DNA of 64,000 nucleotides from Bolinopsis microptera (lineage: Eukaryota; Ctenophora; Tentaculata; Lobata; Bolinopsidae): positions 2,063,675 to 2,127,674 of the forward strand of contig NC_087078.1 of assembly GCF_026151205.1 (NCBI RefSeq), in the 5' to 3' direction. The notes under the pieces were generated by a model. It did no database searches. It was not told the origin of the DNA and was given only the letters and a program-made list of their open reading frames with translations. Positions 22,116-34,754 of the stretch are shown here, in pieces. The position numbers were made by a program, and so were the translations under genes. The number at the start of each line of letters is the position of its first letter. The stretch's first letter is position 1.

Positions 22116-23033
22116 TATTCAGTTCAGGAATTAATCCACAGGAATTAATCCACATATGTATACATACACTCTCTAAGCCACAAGAGATTCTACATCAAAT
22201 ATTGGTACACAGTAATCACTATGTAAAGCTATGGCTCAATGGCTGTCTACTTCATATTAAGTATATTTTCTTTACGTTAGTTCGGTTTGTTATCATTTAT
22301 TTCTTTGCTTCATGTAACAATATCTCCGCCAGGTTTAGGTATAACCCAACCTTGATCTGAGGATCTGATACCACTGCCATAAAGTAGAACACGGCATGAG
22401 TAACAAAAATGAGGGTTCATCTTCAAGCAGCATCATTAAAGAGGTAAACAGCGACATTGAAAAGATAAACAGTGACAATGAAGAAGAAAACAGCGTCATT
22501 GAAGAGGTGAACAACGAAATTGAAAAGGTAAACAGCGACAATGAAGAGGAAAACAGCGACAATGAAGATGAAAACAGCGACAATGAAGAAGTGAACAACG
22601 ACATTGAAAAGGTAAACAGCGACAATGAAGAGGAAAACAGCGACAATGAAGAGGAAACCAGCGACCATGAAGAAGTGAACAGCGACATTGAAAAGGTAAA
22701 CAGCGACAATGAAGAGGAAAACAGCGACAATGAAGAGGAAACCAGCGACAATGAAGAGGTTAACAACGACATTGAAGAGTTCACCAGCAGATTTAAACAT
22801 TTATTACACATCCCACCAACGGACGTAAGTAGCAGCGAAGATAAATTAGTTGCTCACCAAGGAACTAATTCGAACTTGGAGATCTCGTCATCGAGTAGTA
22901 AAAGTGGACAGTTAGAGACCAGCACTCCAGATGAAACCATGAGCTATGAGGATATTAACGATGAAAGTAGAGATGGAGATGGAGAAAAGAATGATATGAG
23001 AAATGCAACTTGTTACGTTTGCGGTAAATTTAT

Positions 23034-24009
23034 CTTAGTTGTAGTGAACGTACGGAACGTTCACTAAAAATAGTTTGTGAACGCGTTCGCTAAAAGATTT
23101 TAACGTTCGGAACATAAGGAACGTTAATTGTCGATGTTGATAATAGTCTTGCTTAGATTTTCAGACAATAGTATTAAGATTCCTGTTGGGTTTCATCGGT
23201 GTAATTTATTACAAATATTATCTGTTCACATTAAAGTTAGCAAATTTTGCTTTCCGCAATAGAAACCATAAAAGTGATATGGTTAGTCTTGCCAACAAAA
23301 GGTGGCTCGAGCTCCATTCCCCCTACATTCAATAGGGTTTTGTGTTCACCCGGCTTATCAGAGATATGATCAGCACACGAATCAGGATGTCTGGAAGGAG
23401 TTTCTAAATGTCATGGACACGTGGTGTGACGGCGCAACAAAGAAGAAGATACTTTCGCAGTACACGTTCTACCGAGAGAAAAGAGGCTTATTCTCTACTG
23501 ACGCTGCCTCAAGTTTTAGCCAAGATTCTGACGATCCAGTCTCTTGGTGGAGCTTAACTTCGGTTGCGAGGTGCCCGAACTACAGAGTTTTGCAATGAAA
23601 GCGCTGTCGCAATCGACATCAGCCTCACCCTGTGAGACGAATTGGAGCTTGTACGACTGGGTGATAAACAAAAAAAGAAACCGCCTCACAGTTGACAAGC
23701 AGTGAGACCTTACTTATGTTAACGCAAGTTTGCGTCTTATGAACCATTCACGAATTAAGGAGCAATAATTTCATTACTATTTGCTATACTAGTTTTTTTG
23801 CTACTTTTTTATTCATTATTATTTATTTAGTATTTTACTGTCTAATTCCGACAGCATGGTTTTATCTCATTGTATCCATCTAAAGTTAAAAACTATCGGA
23901 AAAATTATCAAAATATTGATTAACGTTCACTAACGTTCACAAACGTTCACTACAAAATGATTGGAACGTACGTTCAGTACGACTAAGTTCAGCGTTCACT
24001 ACAACTAAG
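23034..24009. mobile_element. hAT transposon with 17-bp TIRs and 8-bp target duplication
   Basis: Perfect inverted ends CTTAGTTGTAGTGAACG (23034-23050) and its complement (23993-24009) are flanked by AAATTTAT on both sides (23026-23033 and 24010-24017). Copies at 35170 and 57857 show the empty site. GAACGT/ACGTTC subterminal motifs recur near both ends. At 976 bp it holds only the C-terminal part of a transposase. Confidence 0.95.
23302..23705 (+). pseudogene. hAT transposase C-terminal (hATC) remnant
   Basis: The first part reads PLHSIGFCVHPAYQRYD and SDDPVSWWS, the typical lead into the hAT dimerisation domain. After a frameshift near 23550 the other frame continues with VPELQSFAMKALSQS, PCETNWSLYDWVI and NKKRNRL, and stops at TGA 23703-23705. 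These are hallmark hATC motifs. The catalytic DDE part is absent and the frame is broken, so this copy cannot make transposase. Confidence 0.85.
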
Positions 24010-25423
24010 AAATTTATGACACCAAATTGTACTCAAATCTCTTGTACTATTGCTAAATGCCCGAACAAAGCCCATCAAATGTGCGCCAAAATATCTCATA
24101 TCGATTATTTTAAAAAAGGAAGGGTCCGTTCGAAATGCTTTCCTTGTAAAGGCGAACCAATACCGACCCTTAAAAAAAGCAGCTGCCTCGTGTGTTCGGA
24201 AACTATAGGGCAAAAAGTCAATCGATTGACGTGTAAAATTAAAACATGCAAGAATGAATGCCATTTCAAATGCACAAAACTGGAGCGGGGTCGTTACGAA
24301 TACTTGTACTGTAATAATGCTTGGGAGTGTGACACAGACGATTGTAAGAAACTACCCCGTCCAGAATCTGGTACCATCCGGCAGCCCAATCTCAAATTTC
24401 TACAATGGAACGCAAGGGGCATCAACACAAAAACTGAGGAACTTAGCGCGCTAATGAAGAAGGAAAATGTAAATATAGTTCTTATCCAAGAAACTAAGCT
24501 CACGAACAATTGTATAAAAACTCCAGAAATACGCGGATACAAAGTTAAAAGAAAGGATAGGCTCCTAAGGCCCGGCTATATAAGTAAGGGTGGAGCCGGT
24601 GGAGGACTGATTATGTACATAAAAGAAGATCTGAATTTCAAGAGAAAAGAAGGCTTTGAACTTGACAGAGGAAATGTAGAAACCCTCAGTGTCAGCATCC
24701 AGCAAAAGAACGGAAAATGGTTTGATATAACAAATGTTTACTACCCTGGGCCCAAACCTGGGAGTAATTCGTCTGACGAGGCAAATATCGATTGGATCCC
24801 TGCATCCAACAACTGCGTGATTGCTGGTGATTTTAATGCCCACAATAAGCAATGGGACGAACAACCTGAAAACATCATGGGCAACAAAATTATTCAATTT
24901 ATGAACGATAAAGATATGGTTTGCTGCAATAACGGATCACCCACGTTTGTACATGGGTAAGTGAGCGCTAAGATGAAATGGCCATTGGGTTTCATTATAT
25001 ATTAGGACAAATTGACAAAAAATTACATTTCTGGTGAATGATAAACTAAATCGTGCATGATTGTAACCGTTCATAATTTATAAATGCATGCTGTTCGATC
25101 CGTGTGAATTATAAACATGAAAAGGTTAAATTTTACTTTTTTGAATAGATGTAAGTTTTGCAAAACCAAATTGCAGCCAGTTGTTGCAATTTTTAATTGC
25201 AGTTTTATTTTTATTTTTATCTTTCTACAGGGAGAGGAGAAGGAGAAGCGGTACCACCGAGGGTAAAAGTTCCCCTGACATAACTATGGTCTCCAAAACC
25301 CTTGAAAACTCATACTCGTGGCAGACTGCTGAAAATATAGGTTCAGACCACCTACCTATCATATTTGAAATCACAGGAGATGAACATGAAGTAGAACTTG
25401 ATAGGACCTTATTTGAGGTTTAA

Positions 25424-26095
25424 GTCGATGTATGAGTATTTAGTATAACTGGACATAACATTGTAGATTACACAGTACACAATACACATGGGTAAAGAGA
25501 CACAATTTATTAGCAGAATTTTATCGCAACTTAATCATTTTTATTGCGATAAAACAATAATTTCAGACTGATTTTTATTTTGTAATATACTGACGCATGT
25601 TTTAAATTTCTAACCTAGAAAAATATGAACATATTTCCTAATTTTCCTTATGTTAACTAATGGTAGTAAACCGCCAGTAAATACTATACGAAATTTCAAT
25701 TATTATTCATCTGATAATTTACAAACAGAATAAACACTTTTTAATCGATGATAAGAAAATATTACAATTACAATAAATTGATTTAGTTTTTCAAAATAAA
25801 ATTTCCGATACAATTGAAAAATATTTCTTTGTTTTAACCAATAAAAAGATTCCTTTCGAGATCTTAGTGATGAGATAAAATTACAACAATCAGCTCCTCT
25901 CAGTGGCGTAACGTTGCCCGGGGCCCTTCATTACGCCAACTTGCCCAACAATGAATTAATTTAAATTCAATTATACCTTTAAGTCATCATCATGATTATG
26001 CATGCGTAATATTACCAAACGTGACGCTCGCGTTCAAAAGATTCAACATATTTGCTCCGTTTAATTGAGCGAACAGAACAATATCATAGAAGCCG
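25424..26095. other. Downstream region of EEP copy A
   Basis: Shared with the regions after 36680, 46339 and 59343, up to the TTTGCTCCGTTTAATTGAGC motif. Near 26095 it is abruptly joined to the middle of the 495-residue protein gene. No gene is seen. Confidence 0.5.
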
Positions 26096-26096
26096 G

Positions 26097-26619
26097 GATG
26101 GTGGTACCATCTCCTCACGACCTCCTTCTGGGAGAGCAAGATCTATCAACACAGAGCTGAAAACGAGGCGTCACATGGCAGTGGGTACGAGCAAAACGTA
26201 CCACAAAGACATGACACGGCTGGGAAATGAGATGGAGAAGATGAAGGGACAAAGAGTAGAGCTGGAGAAACTTACAAAACAGCTGATAGAAGACCGGGAC
26301 TTGGCAGATAGACGGCTCCTGAGCTTGAAACCCCAGAAGAAGGTAATGAAGCGGTACGTGGTTAACTGTGCGTGCTCTACCACACCCCCTCGCGGGAACC
26401 ACCCCCGACACAGACAGTCCTCTCTCGTCCACTTGTCCTCCTCTTCTACCAGTCTAAGTTCTGATGGTTCAACTAAACCTAGGAGCAGAGTTCACACTTC
26501 ACAGTATGATTATATCAGAACCGGACAAAGAGGAGGGATGGAATGTTAGGGTTCTTACTCCGGCTAAATTATCGGACTTCAATAATCAGTATATCACAAG
26601 GGACAGTCACTTTTACTGA
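26097..26619 (+). pseudogene. 5'-truncated copy of the 495-residue protein gene
   Basis: Begins in the middle of the gene (GTISSRPPSGRARS, residue about 327 of the intact protein), directly joined to EEP-gene downstream sequence, so the start and most motifs are missing. The coiled-coil part (MTRLGNEMEKMKGQRVELEK) remains. A short duplication (ACTTCAC) near 26495 shifts the frame before the normal end. No promoter or start is available. Confidence 0.88.
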
Positions 26620-26947
26620 TGTTTATGTTATTTCTTATGAGATTTTCCCGATAAAGCGATTTGATTTAATAATGTTAGATTTGAACAATGTTTTCGCCGT
26701 ATTAACCATTCAAATTTTCACATATTCATGTTATAATTTTATTTTGATTAAAGTTTTAGTGGAATGGTGAAATGCTATAAAGAAATCTAAAACAAGAAAA
26801 CACATCATATCTAAATTAGGGCTAAAGGACTTAATTCATTTATTCGGCTACAACAATATAACCTCGGCCCAATAAAATAAACAGATTTATCGATATTATT
26901 TCGTAAAATTCCATATAATAAACTTGTTTTACTGTTACTTGTTACAG

Positions 26948-28225
26948 TTGACGATTTAAAGAATGTTGCTCTGCATAAAACCGTCACAAGTTCTGGTGGC
27001 GAGCTTGTTACAGAGGCTACTGATGGGAATCAAGACACTTGCTTCTCAACCAAGTATGTACTGATCAAATTGTTTAAAACCCTTCGTGTCCTACCTATAC
27101 AAATAATTTGAACGTTATAGCGTAATTATTTATATGAATTGATAGCATATTAATAAGGTAGCTACTAGCTGGAGACGATTTACACATGTATTTTGAAAGC
27201 TCCTGCTAAAACAAACTTTTCGTATCACTTATATTATGTTTTAAACAAATCCCCCTCCAGATAAGGTAGCACATTAAAAAGACGTTACAGATTTATGTTG
27301 TTTCGATGATGTTACAAATACAAGATAATACTCACGTATTTGACTGTACTACATATCAATATGAATAATAATTACGTCCAAGGTGTATAACGTAGTTATA
27401 TAACGTCCATAAGTTATATTTTCACTTGGGTCACTTTATTTCCTCAGTGTTTAAATTAAACAAATCATAACTTTTAAGTATCTCAAATCACAGAGAATCA
27501 ACGAACCCCTACTTCAAACTGGACCTGGGAAGAGCAACTAAGGTGCAAAGAGTTGAAATCATATCAACTGATCCCAAAAGCATTATTGGAAGCAAAGTTC
27601 ACATCGGAAATAGAGGTCAGAATTATATCAATAAAATTATCTGCGATTATATTAAACAATTCTGACGGTATATGCGATCACGCACACACGTGCGGTCGTG
27701 CTAATTAAAGCGTTTATCAGGATACCATATACTATACCACTAGCTCCGACACGATCCCAATAATCTCGTGAGTTTTTCAGGAGATTTTCTGGACAAAAGG
27801 ATCGGAGTTATCCGAGAAGTGGAAGGAAACAGAGCATTGATAGATTTGGAAGAGAGTGTGGAAGGTTCCAGACTATTTTGGGAGTTCTACAGTGGAGGAA
27901 GTGTAAGAACTTTGACTGTTTGCGAGATAAGGGTCCTGGCAGGTGATGGGGATGAAGATGGTGAGAACTAAGTTTATTTTGATATTCCTGGGAGTATACT
28001 GCTTTAATGATAATCTTACAAGCGAACTTAAAGCTTAAAACTTAAAACTCTAATAAAATTGATCTCAACGTCAATTGATCTAAAACACATTTATCAGAAT
28101 TTGAAGAAACAAAACAAACTTTTCCACTATGTTTTACCTACTAAATATTCTCAGATACGGAGGATTGTCCCCAGGGGACGGTAAAGTGTTCTGATAGAGT
28201 GTGTCGTCATGCACATATGTGCTAA
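26948..28225 (+). CDS. FTP lectin domain exons, unit 2
   Basis: Exons 26948-27053, 27494-27615, 27781-27960 and 28155-28225 have the same lengths and phases as in unit 1. All motifs are intact (NPYFKLDLGRATKVQ, KRIGVIREVEG, LTVCEIRVLAG). As in unit 1, no exon with a start codon or signal peptide is found upstream, and here the preceding gene is only a fragment. Exon integrity despite that suggests either recent duplication or use of a distant first exon. Confidence 0.78.
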
Positions 28226-29282
28226 GTTCAACTGGACTATGTCGTTCAAGCGTTCCTCAGGGTATGACGTGCACAATTTGTCGATTGAAGTTTAATAATC
28301 TCGCAGAAATAAAAATCCCTGGTTTTCTTTGTGCAAATAAACTTAAAGTAGTAGTTTAATATTGAATATCTAACCCAGGAATTTAGTACGACACACTACA
28401 TTGTAGTACAGACAGATCCGTCTGAAAAAATCGATCTGCCGACACACAAAGCTTACAAAGGATTTTTGACGTTTTTGAGTCCTTTTTGATGTCCTTTATG
28501 GCTGACCAACTTTTCCAAACTTTTCCACGTGTCTTAAGGCCACTTTTTGCCACTTTACCACTTTTTACCACCTTTCTTGTTTGTCGAATATCTTTAGTTG
28601 TGAACATCGTAAAAGGTTGCGGATCAATCGAGTGTGTTCATATCACCATGAAGAAAAACTTTTGTTCTAACAATTTTTACGTCAGATAATCAGTTAATTG
28701 GATAATTATCAATTAGCTAATTAGCAAAATTCTAGAAATTTTTTATTGGCTCAAAATGATCGAAATAGCTTAAAACACGGAGAAAAGTAGTTTTTAGAAA
28801 AACTTTGAAAATTTTTCACTTACATTTTTTTTCGAGACTTTGAAAAATTTCGAAAATTTAAAATATTTTTTTCCGCCAAAAGTGATCAAATCGCATGAAA
28901 CGCGGAGAAAAATGCTTTTCAAAAAAACTTAGTGAATTTTTCGTTTCAAGAATACTTAAATCACCAATATTTGTAGTTGGAGTTCAGTAAATCGCGGCAG
29001 ATTTTAGTAATCAGGAATTACTAAGTGGAAAGGTCTGAAACTGAAAAACGTTAACCATACGATATAAGAGTTTCATAACTAATTACAATACAGCCTTATC
29101 AATTTTCACAGAAACTGCACCAATGGCACAGTCAAGATCGAAAGACGAAACGATAGCTTGCTGTACTATCATTTTATTGATTTCAATGATGAATCAGTGG
29201 GGTTAAGATAATCACATTTGTAATAAATAAAACCTCTCTGTACCGTCAATTGTGCTAATCTAAACCGGCCTACGCGCGAAAA
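28226..29282. other. Non-coding stretch partly unique to unit 2
   Basis: 28226-28390 follows units 1 and 3. 28391-29282 replaces the left part of the transposon found there. It contains a diverged direct repeat of about 75-80 bp (28745-28825 and 28874-28945, ACGGAGAAAA core). No gene is seen. Confidence 0.4.
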
Positions 29283-31012
29283 GTGGCATGCAACGTATGT
29301 CAACAAAACAGAAAGACAACTGCTCGAAAAGGTGAAGATTATCAGGTTTCAGCATGGCTCGCTCCAAATGGAGTGGAAATCAGAGCACAACGAGGTTTTC
29401 TTCCGTTCAGCTCCATTTCTGCAGCAGAAAGAAGAGAGATTGATCCGGCTAGGTATAATCATAGCTTTCCCAAAAAATCAATCACGGGTAATAGCAGGCG
29501 CTAAAAAGAAAGATATAGTTCAAAAACTTTGTAGACTCATGAGCCCCCGATTTTTTCGTCAAGTTTTAAACATAAATAGATATATTCTCGATGGTATTGC
29601 CTTAATAAACAGTGCCATCTGGAGAGAAGATTTGTAGGATACAATACTTGAGTAGTTACAGTGTGCCTCGTGACGTGTAAAGCTGTAGGTACTTCGCACA
29701 ACAATAGTTGGAGAACGCAACATTGTTCACACACGTTTCGTGTACCTTCTAAGCTTATCAATCACCACAGTGAATGGGATATTGACTTTGAGTAGAGGAG
29801 TAGGGAATGTTAGGACATGATTGGATCTTGTGATATAAAGTAAGAAAAGCTCATCGCATGTAATATAACTCAACAAGCTAGTATATTTTTACTACAAGCT
29901 TACAGGAAAAATGTTTTATCCTTTTATTTTGTGCTCGATAGACTCGGCCTGGGTCAGCTGCCTTATAGAGCGAAATATATGTATTCATTTCTATTTATAT
30001 ATAGCTTATCTTACATACCTCATATTCACGCTGTTTTCAATCTACCTTTTTGTTCGTATTGATTCGCTATCAAAGGAACAGTTTCAATATTCCGAATTAT
30101 TACAACCTGTTCCTGACCATTTTTGTTCCTGACCATTTTTATGAGTGTTGTGCCTTATAACATGGTAATTGGTAAACACTAAGTTATCTGCTTACCTAGC
30201 TCATAGGCTTCCTCAAACCTGTACATCCGCTAGCTGAACGCTTTATTCAAGGAAATTTAAAATCAGTTATGTTATATAGTTTCTTGTTATCATCTATCTA
30301 TTTACGATCTAGCTCCGTAATATAAATTGTACGGATTTTTATTTGCCGATAACGATAAAGGTTTTATTTAAGTATTCCCTAATCAATACTTTTACTGCAT
30401 TAAAAAACATCAATCACAGCCAAAGTTATGGATAGTCATAGCGTAAATTGTATTGTGAGCTAGTTATGACGTATCATAGTGCATGACAACGCGCGTTGCT
30501 AATCTGTTCTTGCTCGCACACGTGCAATCTCTTGATGTTTACCTTTGCTAAAAAGCTAAAATAACGCTATTTTCTAACGTTTATTTTACCTCACTTTCGA
30601 GTTCGACGTTAATTATATATAATCTAAAGCTTTAATCAAAATTCTAAGAATGCCATAGCCTATTCCTATCCTTTTTTTACAACTCTGCTGAAAAAAATGG
30701 CAAGGTTTTAACTAGAACTCCATTTGCGAGCTGAAATTGGTCACGCCAGAGGGTCATTTTTAGGTCAATTTTTCGTTAAGCACTTTTCTAAGAAATTTAA
30801 ACAATAATTTGTGATTTTTAGGCACTTTTCGAGAAGTAAGGATGATGAAACCTTGTCATAAGTCTCAAAAATCGACAAAGCACATTACAAACATAGTGGG
30901 TGCAGTTTAAATGTGGCAGCAGCTAGCCCAGAGCAATTACAGAATTGAAATCTTTAAAGTCAATTTGCACAAAATGAACCTTGTGTTACTTAAGCACTTT
31001 TGTCAGAAAACG
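29283..31012. mobile_element. DUF7869-like transposon remnant, unit 2, right part
   Basis: Starts within the second coding fragment (RGFLPFSSISAAERREIDPARYNHSFP) and continues through the shared non-coding tail to the right inverted end AAGCACTTTTGTCAGAAAACGG near 30992-31013. The left end and the ADSFHH fragment are missing. Confidence 0.55.
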
Positions 31013-31019
31013 GTAGGAC

Positions 31020-31615
31020 TAAGGGGTGCACCATAAAAATAAACTTGCTCGGATTTTTAAAATTTTTGTACCATTGTTTTCTAGAGACTGTGAGAATTTT
31101 CACAATACCAAATTTGTCATACCTTTTTGGAAAAATCAGTGAGTTTCGCCTAGGTGCCATATTCGATGGTGCGCGGCTTTTGGAGCAAAATTAGCTGTAA
31201 AAGTCGCGTAATTTGACCAAATTTGACCAAATTCGTTGATTTTTGTCGTATTATTTGGATATATCTTCAGTTCCTTGAATGAGATCATTCTGAAAATTGG
31301 CGACGACCTTCCAATAGGGCTTTCACAACTGTCCGAAAAATTTGGTGGATATCGGAGTTGATATAGTGATCAAAATGGGGCAAAATACGCTGCTTTTAGC
31401 TGTAACATAATGTCTGATGGTTGGATATGCTATAAACTTTTCGGACACCTTCCTTGTAAGTCTATGAGTAAGCTTACCAATTTTTGTTGCAATCGGAGGT
31501 CGGGAAGGATACTTAATATCTATTTGTTTGAAGAAAATTGTGCTGGCCGAAATTAGCGCTAAAAAACCATCCTACAGTCGGCACGCGCGGCTCACTGTCG
31601 ATGGCGCACTACCTA
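31020..31615. mobile_element. 596-bp insertion with 7-bp target duplication
   Basis: GTAGGAC flanks both sides (31013-31019 and 31616-31622). Units 1 and 3 have the continuous site near 14885 and 52443. The ends are weakly inverted (left GGGGTGCACCAT, right complement GGTAGTGCGCCAT). No coding content. Confidence 0.6.
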
Positions 31616-31622
31616 GTAGGAC

Positions 31623-34119
31623 CATGTGTTAAGTCTACGGCGGCGCCCGGCCAATAGGCAGGTCACACATTTTTTGCCAGGCTTGTATAACCGCGTCATA
31701 GTACTCAAGCGAACAACCATCCCCCTGTTCGCTAGGGCCGTTACTGCAGAAAGCCTCACGTCTAGAACAATTTATCATTTGTCGCTCCTCATCCTAGAGC
31801 ATCCTTGTCTCGTTACTTGTCACATGTAATTTTTCTAAAGAGGAACTGTATGGTGATATACAGAAAGAAAATCTGTAGTAGATTTTCAAAGACGACTGAT
31901 AATATTGCGGACGCCACACCAGCAATATGACAACCATACCATAATCCCACATTCGCATGTACCTTTATAGTGCTTAGCACTGTCCCAACTGCCAAAATAT
32001 TGCCAACACCTTTTGCCCAACAGAATTGCCAGCTACAGTTATACACTGTGCCTCAAAGAATATGGTGGAAATCACGTGAGGGTGAGATGGTAGGCCGGTA
32101 TAATATGTAGTGTAGTGCTGACACCTAAACAAGGACTGAGTGCAGTAGGACGGTATTATGCAAGTGTGGAAGTGATTCATTCGGGGTATTTTTGCGATTC
32201 TGTTTAAATCACTCATCACTCTCTTCGCTAGCCTCACCACTCTTAAATCATGGTTTTCTCAGTCTACTCAACAAAATATTGTTATCAGATTACATAGGAT
32301 AGTCGTATAAAATCTGACTTTTATCTCACTAATAAAGTAATAAGCCTCTCCCAACAGATTCATCACATTAAATAATAAGGATAAGTCGAAAAGGGTTCGG
32401 ATCCGGAGAGGGTGCCCCCAAGGTGGTATCCTTTCCCCTTTCCTCTGGAACCTGGTAGTCGATGATCTCCTGGCCTACACCGCAAGACCAGGTTATCTGC
32501 AAGCTTTTGCGGACGATCTGATTTCTCTAGCAGAGGGGAATGATTTAGATATCATCCGCAAAACCATCAACACAATAGAAAAATGGTGCCAAACCAAAGA
32601 TCTATGCATAAGCGCACTCAAAACACAAATAGTCATGTTTACCTGGAAGTGGAATAAGAAATGGACACTAAGACCTGTGGTGGTGGGTAACACCACTATA
32701 GGTCTTTCCGAATCTGCCAAATTCCTAGGAGTGACCCTCGACAGCAAGCTCAATTTTAATGAATATATCACCAATACCACCAAAAAAGCTACGGCATCCC
32801 TTATGCAATGTAAAAGAGCTGTCGGCCCCACATGGGGTATGGAGCCCCAAAATATGCAAATGGATGTACACCGCTGTCATCAGACCTATCCTATCATAAT
32901 GCTGTAGTATATAGATTAGGGCAATCCAAACAGATACCAACGCGAGGAAGTTCAAAAGAGTTCAGGCATTGGCATTGAGAATGATGTCTGGTGCCATGCC
33001 TATTGCCTAATACTCCCTTCATCGCACTGAACCACCTCACTAACACTTCAGAAATCATACTTTTCCTGAGAGGCGAAGCAGCAAAGGGTACTGCCAGGCT
33101 TCAAGCCTATGGTAGCCTAACCCTCGAAACTATCGCCCCCAGAAAATGTACCATCACAACTCACACCACTATCAACAAACAATTCATGGTAGACCTCAAC
33201 ATACCACCCAAAGCAGAGAGAGACCTATCTAATCTATACCTACCATGATGCTTGAACGACGCTTCACGGTCACCACTCCTGAAGCTGACAACATTGAATA
33301 TAGAGGCTCACTCCAAAACACCATCGACAACATACCCAGTGAAACCATCACAAAGCTACACAGACGGGTCACGCACAGACTCGGGTAGCGGGGCTGGTTA
33401 TATTATCACCACTGACAACAACATCACTACACTAAAAGAAAGATCATTCAAGCTTCCCGATTATTGCACCGTTTATCGAAGCTTGTAAATATCTCTCAAC
33501 TTATACCAACACACACATCATCATATGGTCAGACAGTCTCTCCTCTATTCAAGCTATATCCTCACCCTCAACGAGGAGTAGAACTAATAGAGACTGTTAC
33601 GACACCCTCAATACACTCGGATCCACTAACACCTTAGAGATCAGATGGATAGCTGCACACATCGGATTGTGGGGTAATGAAAAAGCAGATGATCTGGCCA
33701 AAATTGGCACAACCAGTGAATCCACTTTGAATTGCCCAATTCCACAATCTTACATCAAACGCCTGATCGACGACAAAGTCACCAAACTTAATCAAGAATC
33801 ATGGATTACTGATGGTCCTAGACACACTAAACTGACACTTGGACACAAAATCATCAACATCATCAAAAATGTCAACACTACACTCAGTAACAAAAGACAA
33901 AATTACAGAACTGCAGTGCACCTATTCACGGGACATTCATGTGGCCTTAACAAACACCTACATACCATTCGCAAATTAGACACACGTGCTTGTGGAGACT
34001 GTCTCACACTTTCTTGGACAGTGCCCGGCTATTGCCCAAATAAGAGGTCAATATTTCCGGGACTACTACCTCTCTGTCAATGACATATTCGACAACCAAA
34101 ACATCTCCACCATCGTCAA
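31623..34119 (+). pseudogene. LINE RT-RNase H fragment, unit 2 (most complete RT)
   Basis: 31623-31826 matches the LINE-associated leader of units 1 and 3. 31827-32370 is specific to unit 2. From about 32370 an RT frame reads KRVRIRRGCPQGGILSPFLW (motif B region) and QAFADDLISLAEG (motif C), then the thumb. RNase H starts with YTDGSRTDSGSGAGY near 33355-33400, has an internal deletion after CTVYR, and continues with the WGNEKADDLAK frame. The 780-bp tandem insert of the other units is absent. Frameshifts and the broken zinc knuckle make it a pseudogene. Confidence 0.85.
31813..32046 (-). other. Possible membrane-protein exon
   Basis: A minus-strand open frame contains two hydrophobic stretches (GNILAVGTVLSTI and CHIAGVASAILSVVFENLL) and an AG just upstream (GGCACAG). 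It lies in the part specific to unit 2. No family is recognised and no partner exons are seen; it may be chance. Confidence 0.2.
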
Positions 34120-34383
34120 CTCCCTGCCGAACCTACCTAAAGTAACCTAAAGTAAGTAACTACTCACGAAGTACTGTACACGATGTTTTCAACCCACGAG
34201 TCACTAGTCAAAGAGCAAGCTCAACTGACGGCTCCCAGATGGCGTATGCACATGTAGGTGAATCAGTCTGATCAAGTAGTTGGTTGGGCTGTGATTGTAT
34301 CAACCCTGAGTACCCAGCAAGCAGATATTTGAATTGACTAGATTTCCACTGGTCAGCGATTCGGAAAATCATGGGCCAGCATA
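34120..34383. other. Conserved leader upstream of EEP copy B
   Basis: Shared with 21805-22043 and 56648-56877. No gene is seen. Confidence 0.35.
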
Positions 34384-34456
34384 GTGCCAGGGGCGGGTAT
34401 GATCCGTCAACCTCCGAGTTACATGCCGGGTGCTCTACCAATTGAGCTACCGGCCC
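34384..34456 (-). tRNA. tRNA-Thr(UGU)-like sequence, copy 2
   Basis: Same fold as the copy at 22044-22115, with small changes: D arm GCTCAATTGGTAGAGC is better paired, the anticodon loop is CATGTAA, and the T stem is weakened (GACGG). It lies about 300 bp upstream of EEP copy B. Confidence 0.5.
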
Positions 34457-34754
34457 TATTCAGCTCAGGAAGTAATCCACAGGAATTAATCCACATATGT
34501 ATAACTACACTCTCTAAGCCACAAGAGATTCCAGATCAAATATTGGCACACACTAATCACTATGTAAAGCTATGGCTCAATGGCTGTCTACTTCATATTA
34601 ACCTCGATCAAACTTTTTTCTACGGTTTCTTTACGTTAGTTCGGTTTGTTATCATTTATTTCTTTGCTTCATGTAACAATATCTCCGCCAGGTTTAGGTA
34701 TAACCCAACCTTGATCTGAGGATCTGATACCACGGCCATAAAGTAGAACACGGC

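Larger units (their letters stand above)
22396..25423 (+). pseudogene. Zinc-module/EEP endonuclease gene, copy A, split by a hAT element
   Basis: Same gene as the intact copies at 34755 and 57230. The N-terminal part (22396-23033) has long acidic NSDNEEE-type repeats and ends in the first Cys pair (CYVCGK). A hAT element then interrupts it. The frame resumes after the second target-duplication copy with the zinc modules and the EEP domain: LQWNARGI, LIQETKL, NVYYPGP and IAGDFNAHNKQWD. Exon 1 ends at 24956, a GT-AG intron spans 24957-25230, and exon 2 (25231-25423) supplies SSPDITMVS and IGSDHLPI. The interrupted frame is otherwise open, and the lengths on each side keep phase, so the insertion looks recent. 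Only one SDEAN unit is present. Confidence 0.85.
9250..26095. repeat. Segmental tandem unit 1
   Basis: Contains, in order, the 495-residue protein gene, FTP-lectin exons, the DUF7869-like transposon, LINE tail, tRNA-Thr-like sequence and EEP copy A. The same order recurs in units 2 and 3 with high identity except at later insertions. This unit alone has the three successive insertions at 18284-21783. Confidence 0.85.

Noticed and set aside
22335-22811. Minus-strand open frames rich in SLSLFSS or VAVFLFIV opposite the acidic repeats of EEP genes (also at 34694 and 57257)
   Set aside because: They are shadows of the 12- to 18-bp periodic plus-strand coding repeats; they have no splice context or independent start.
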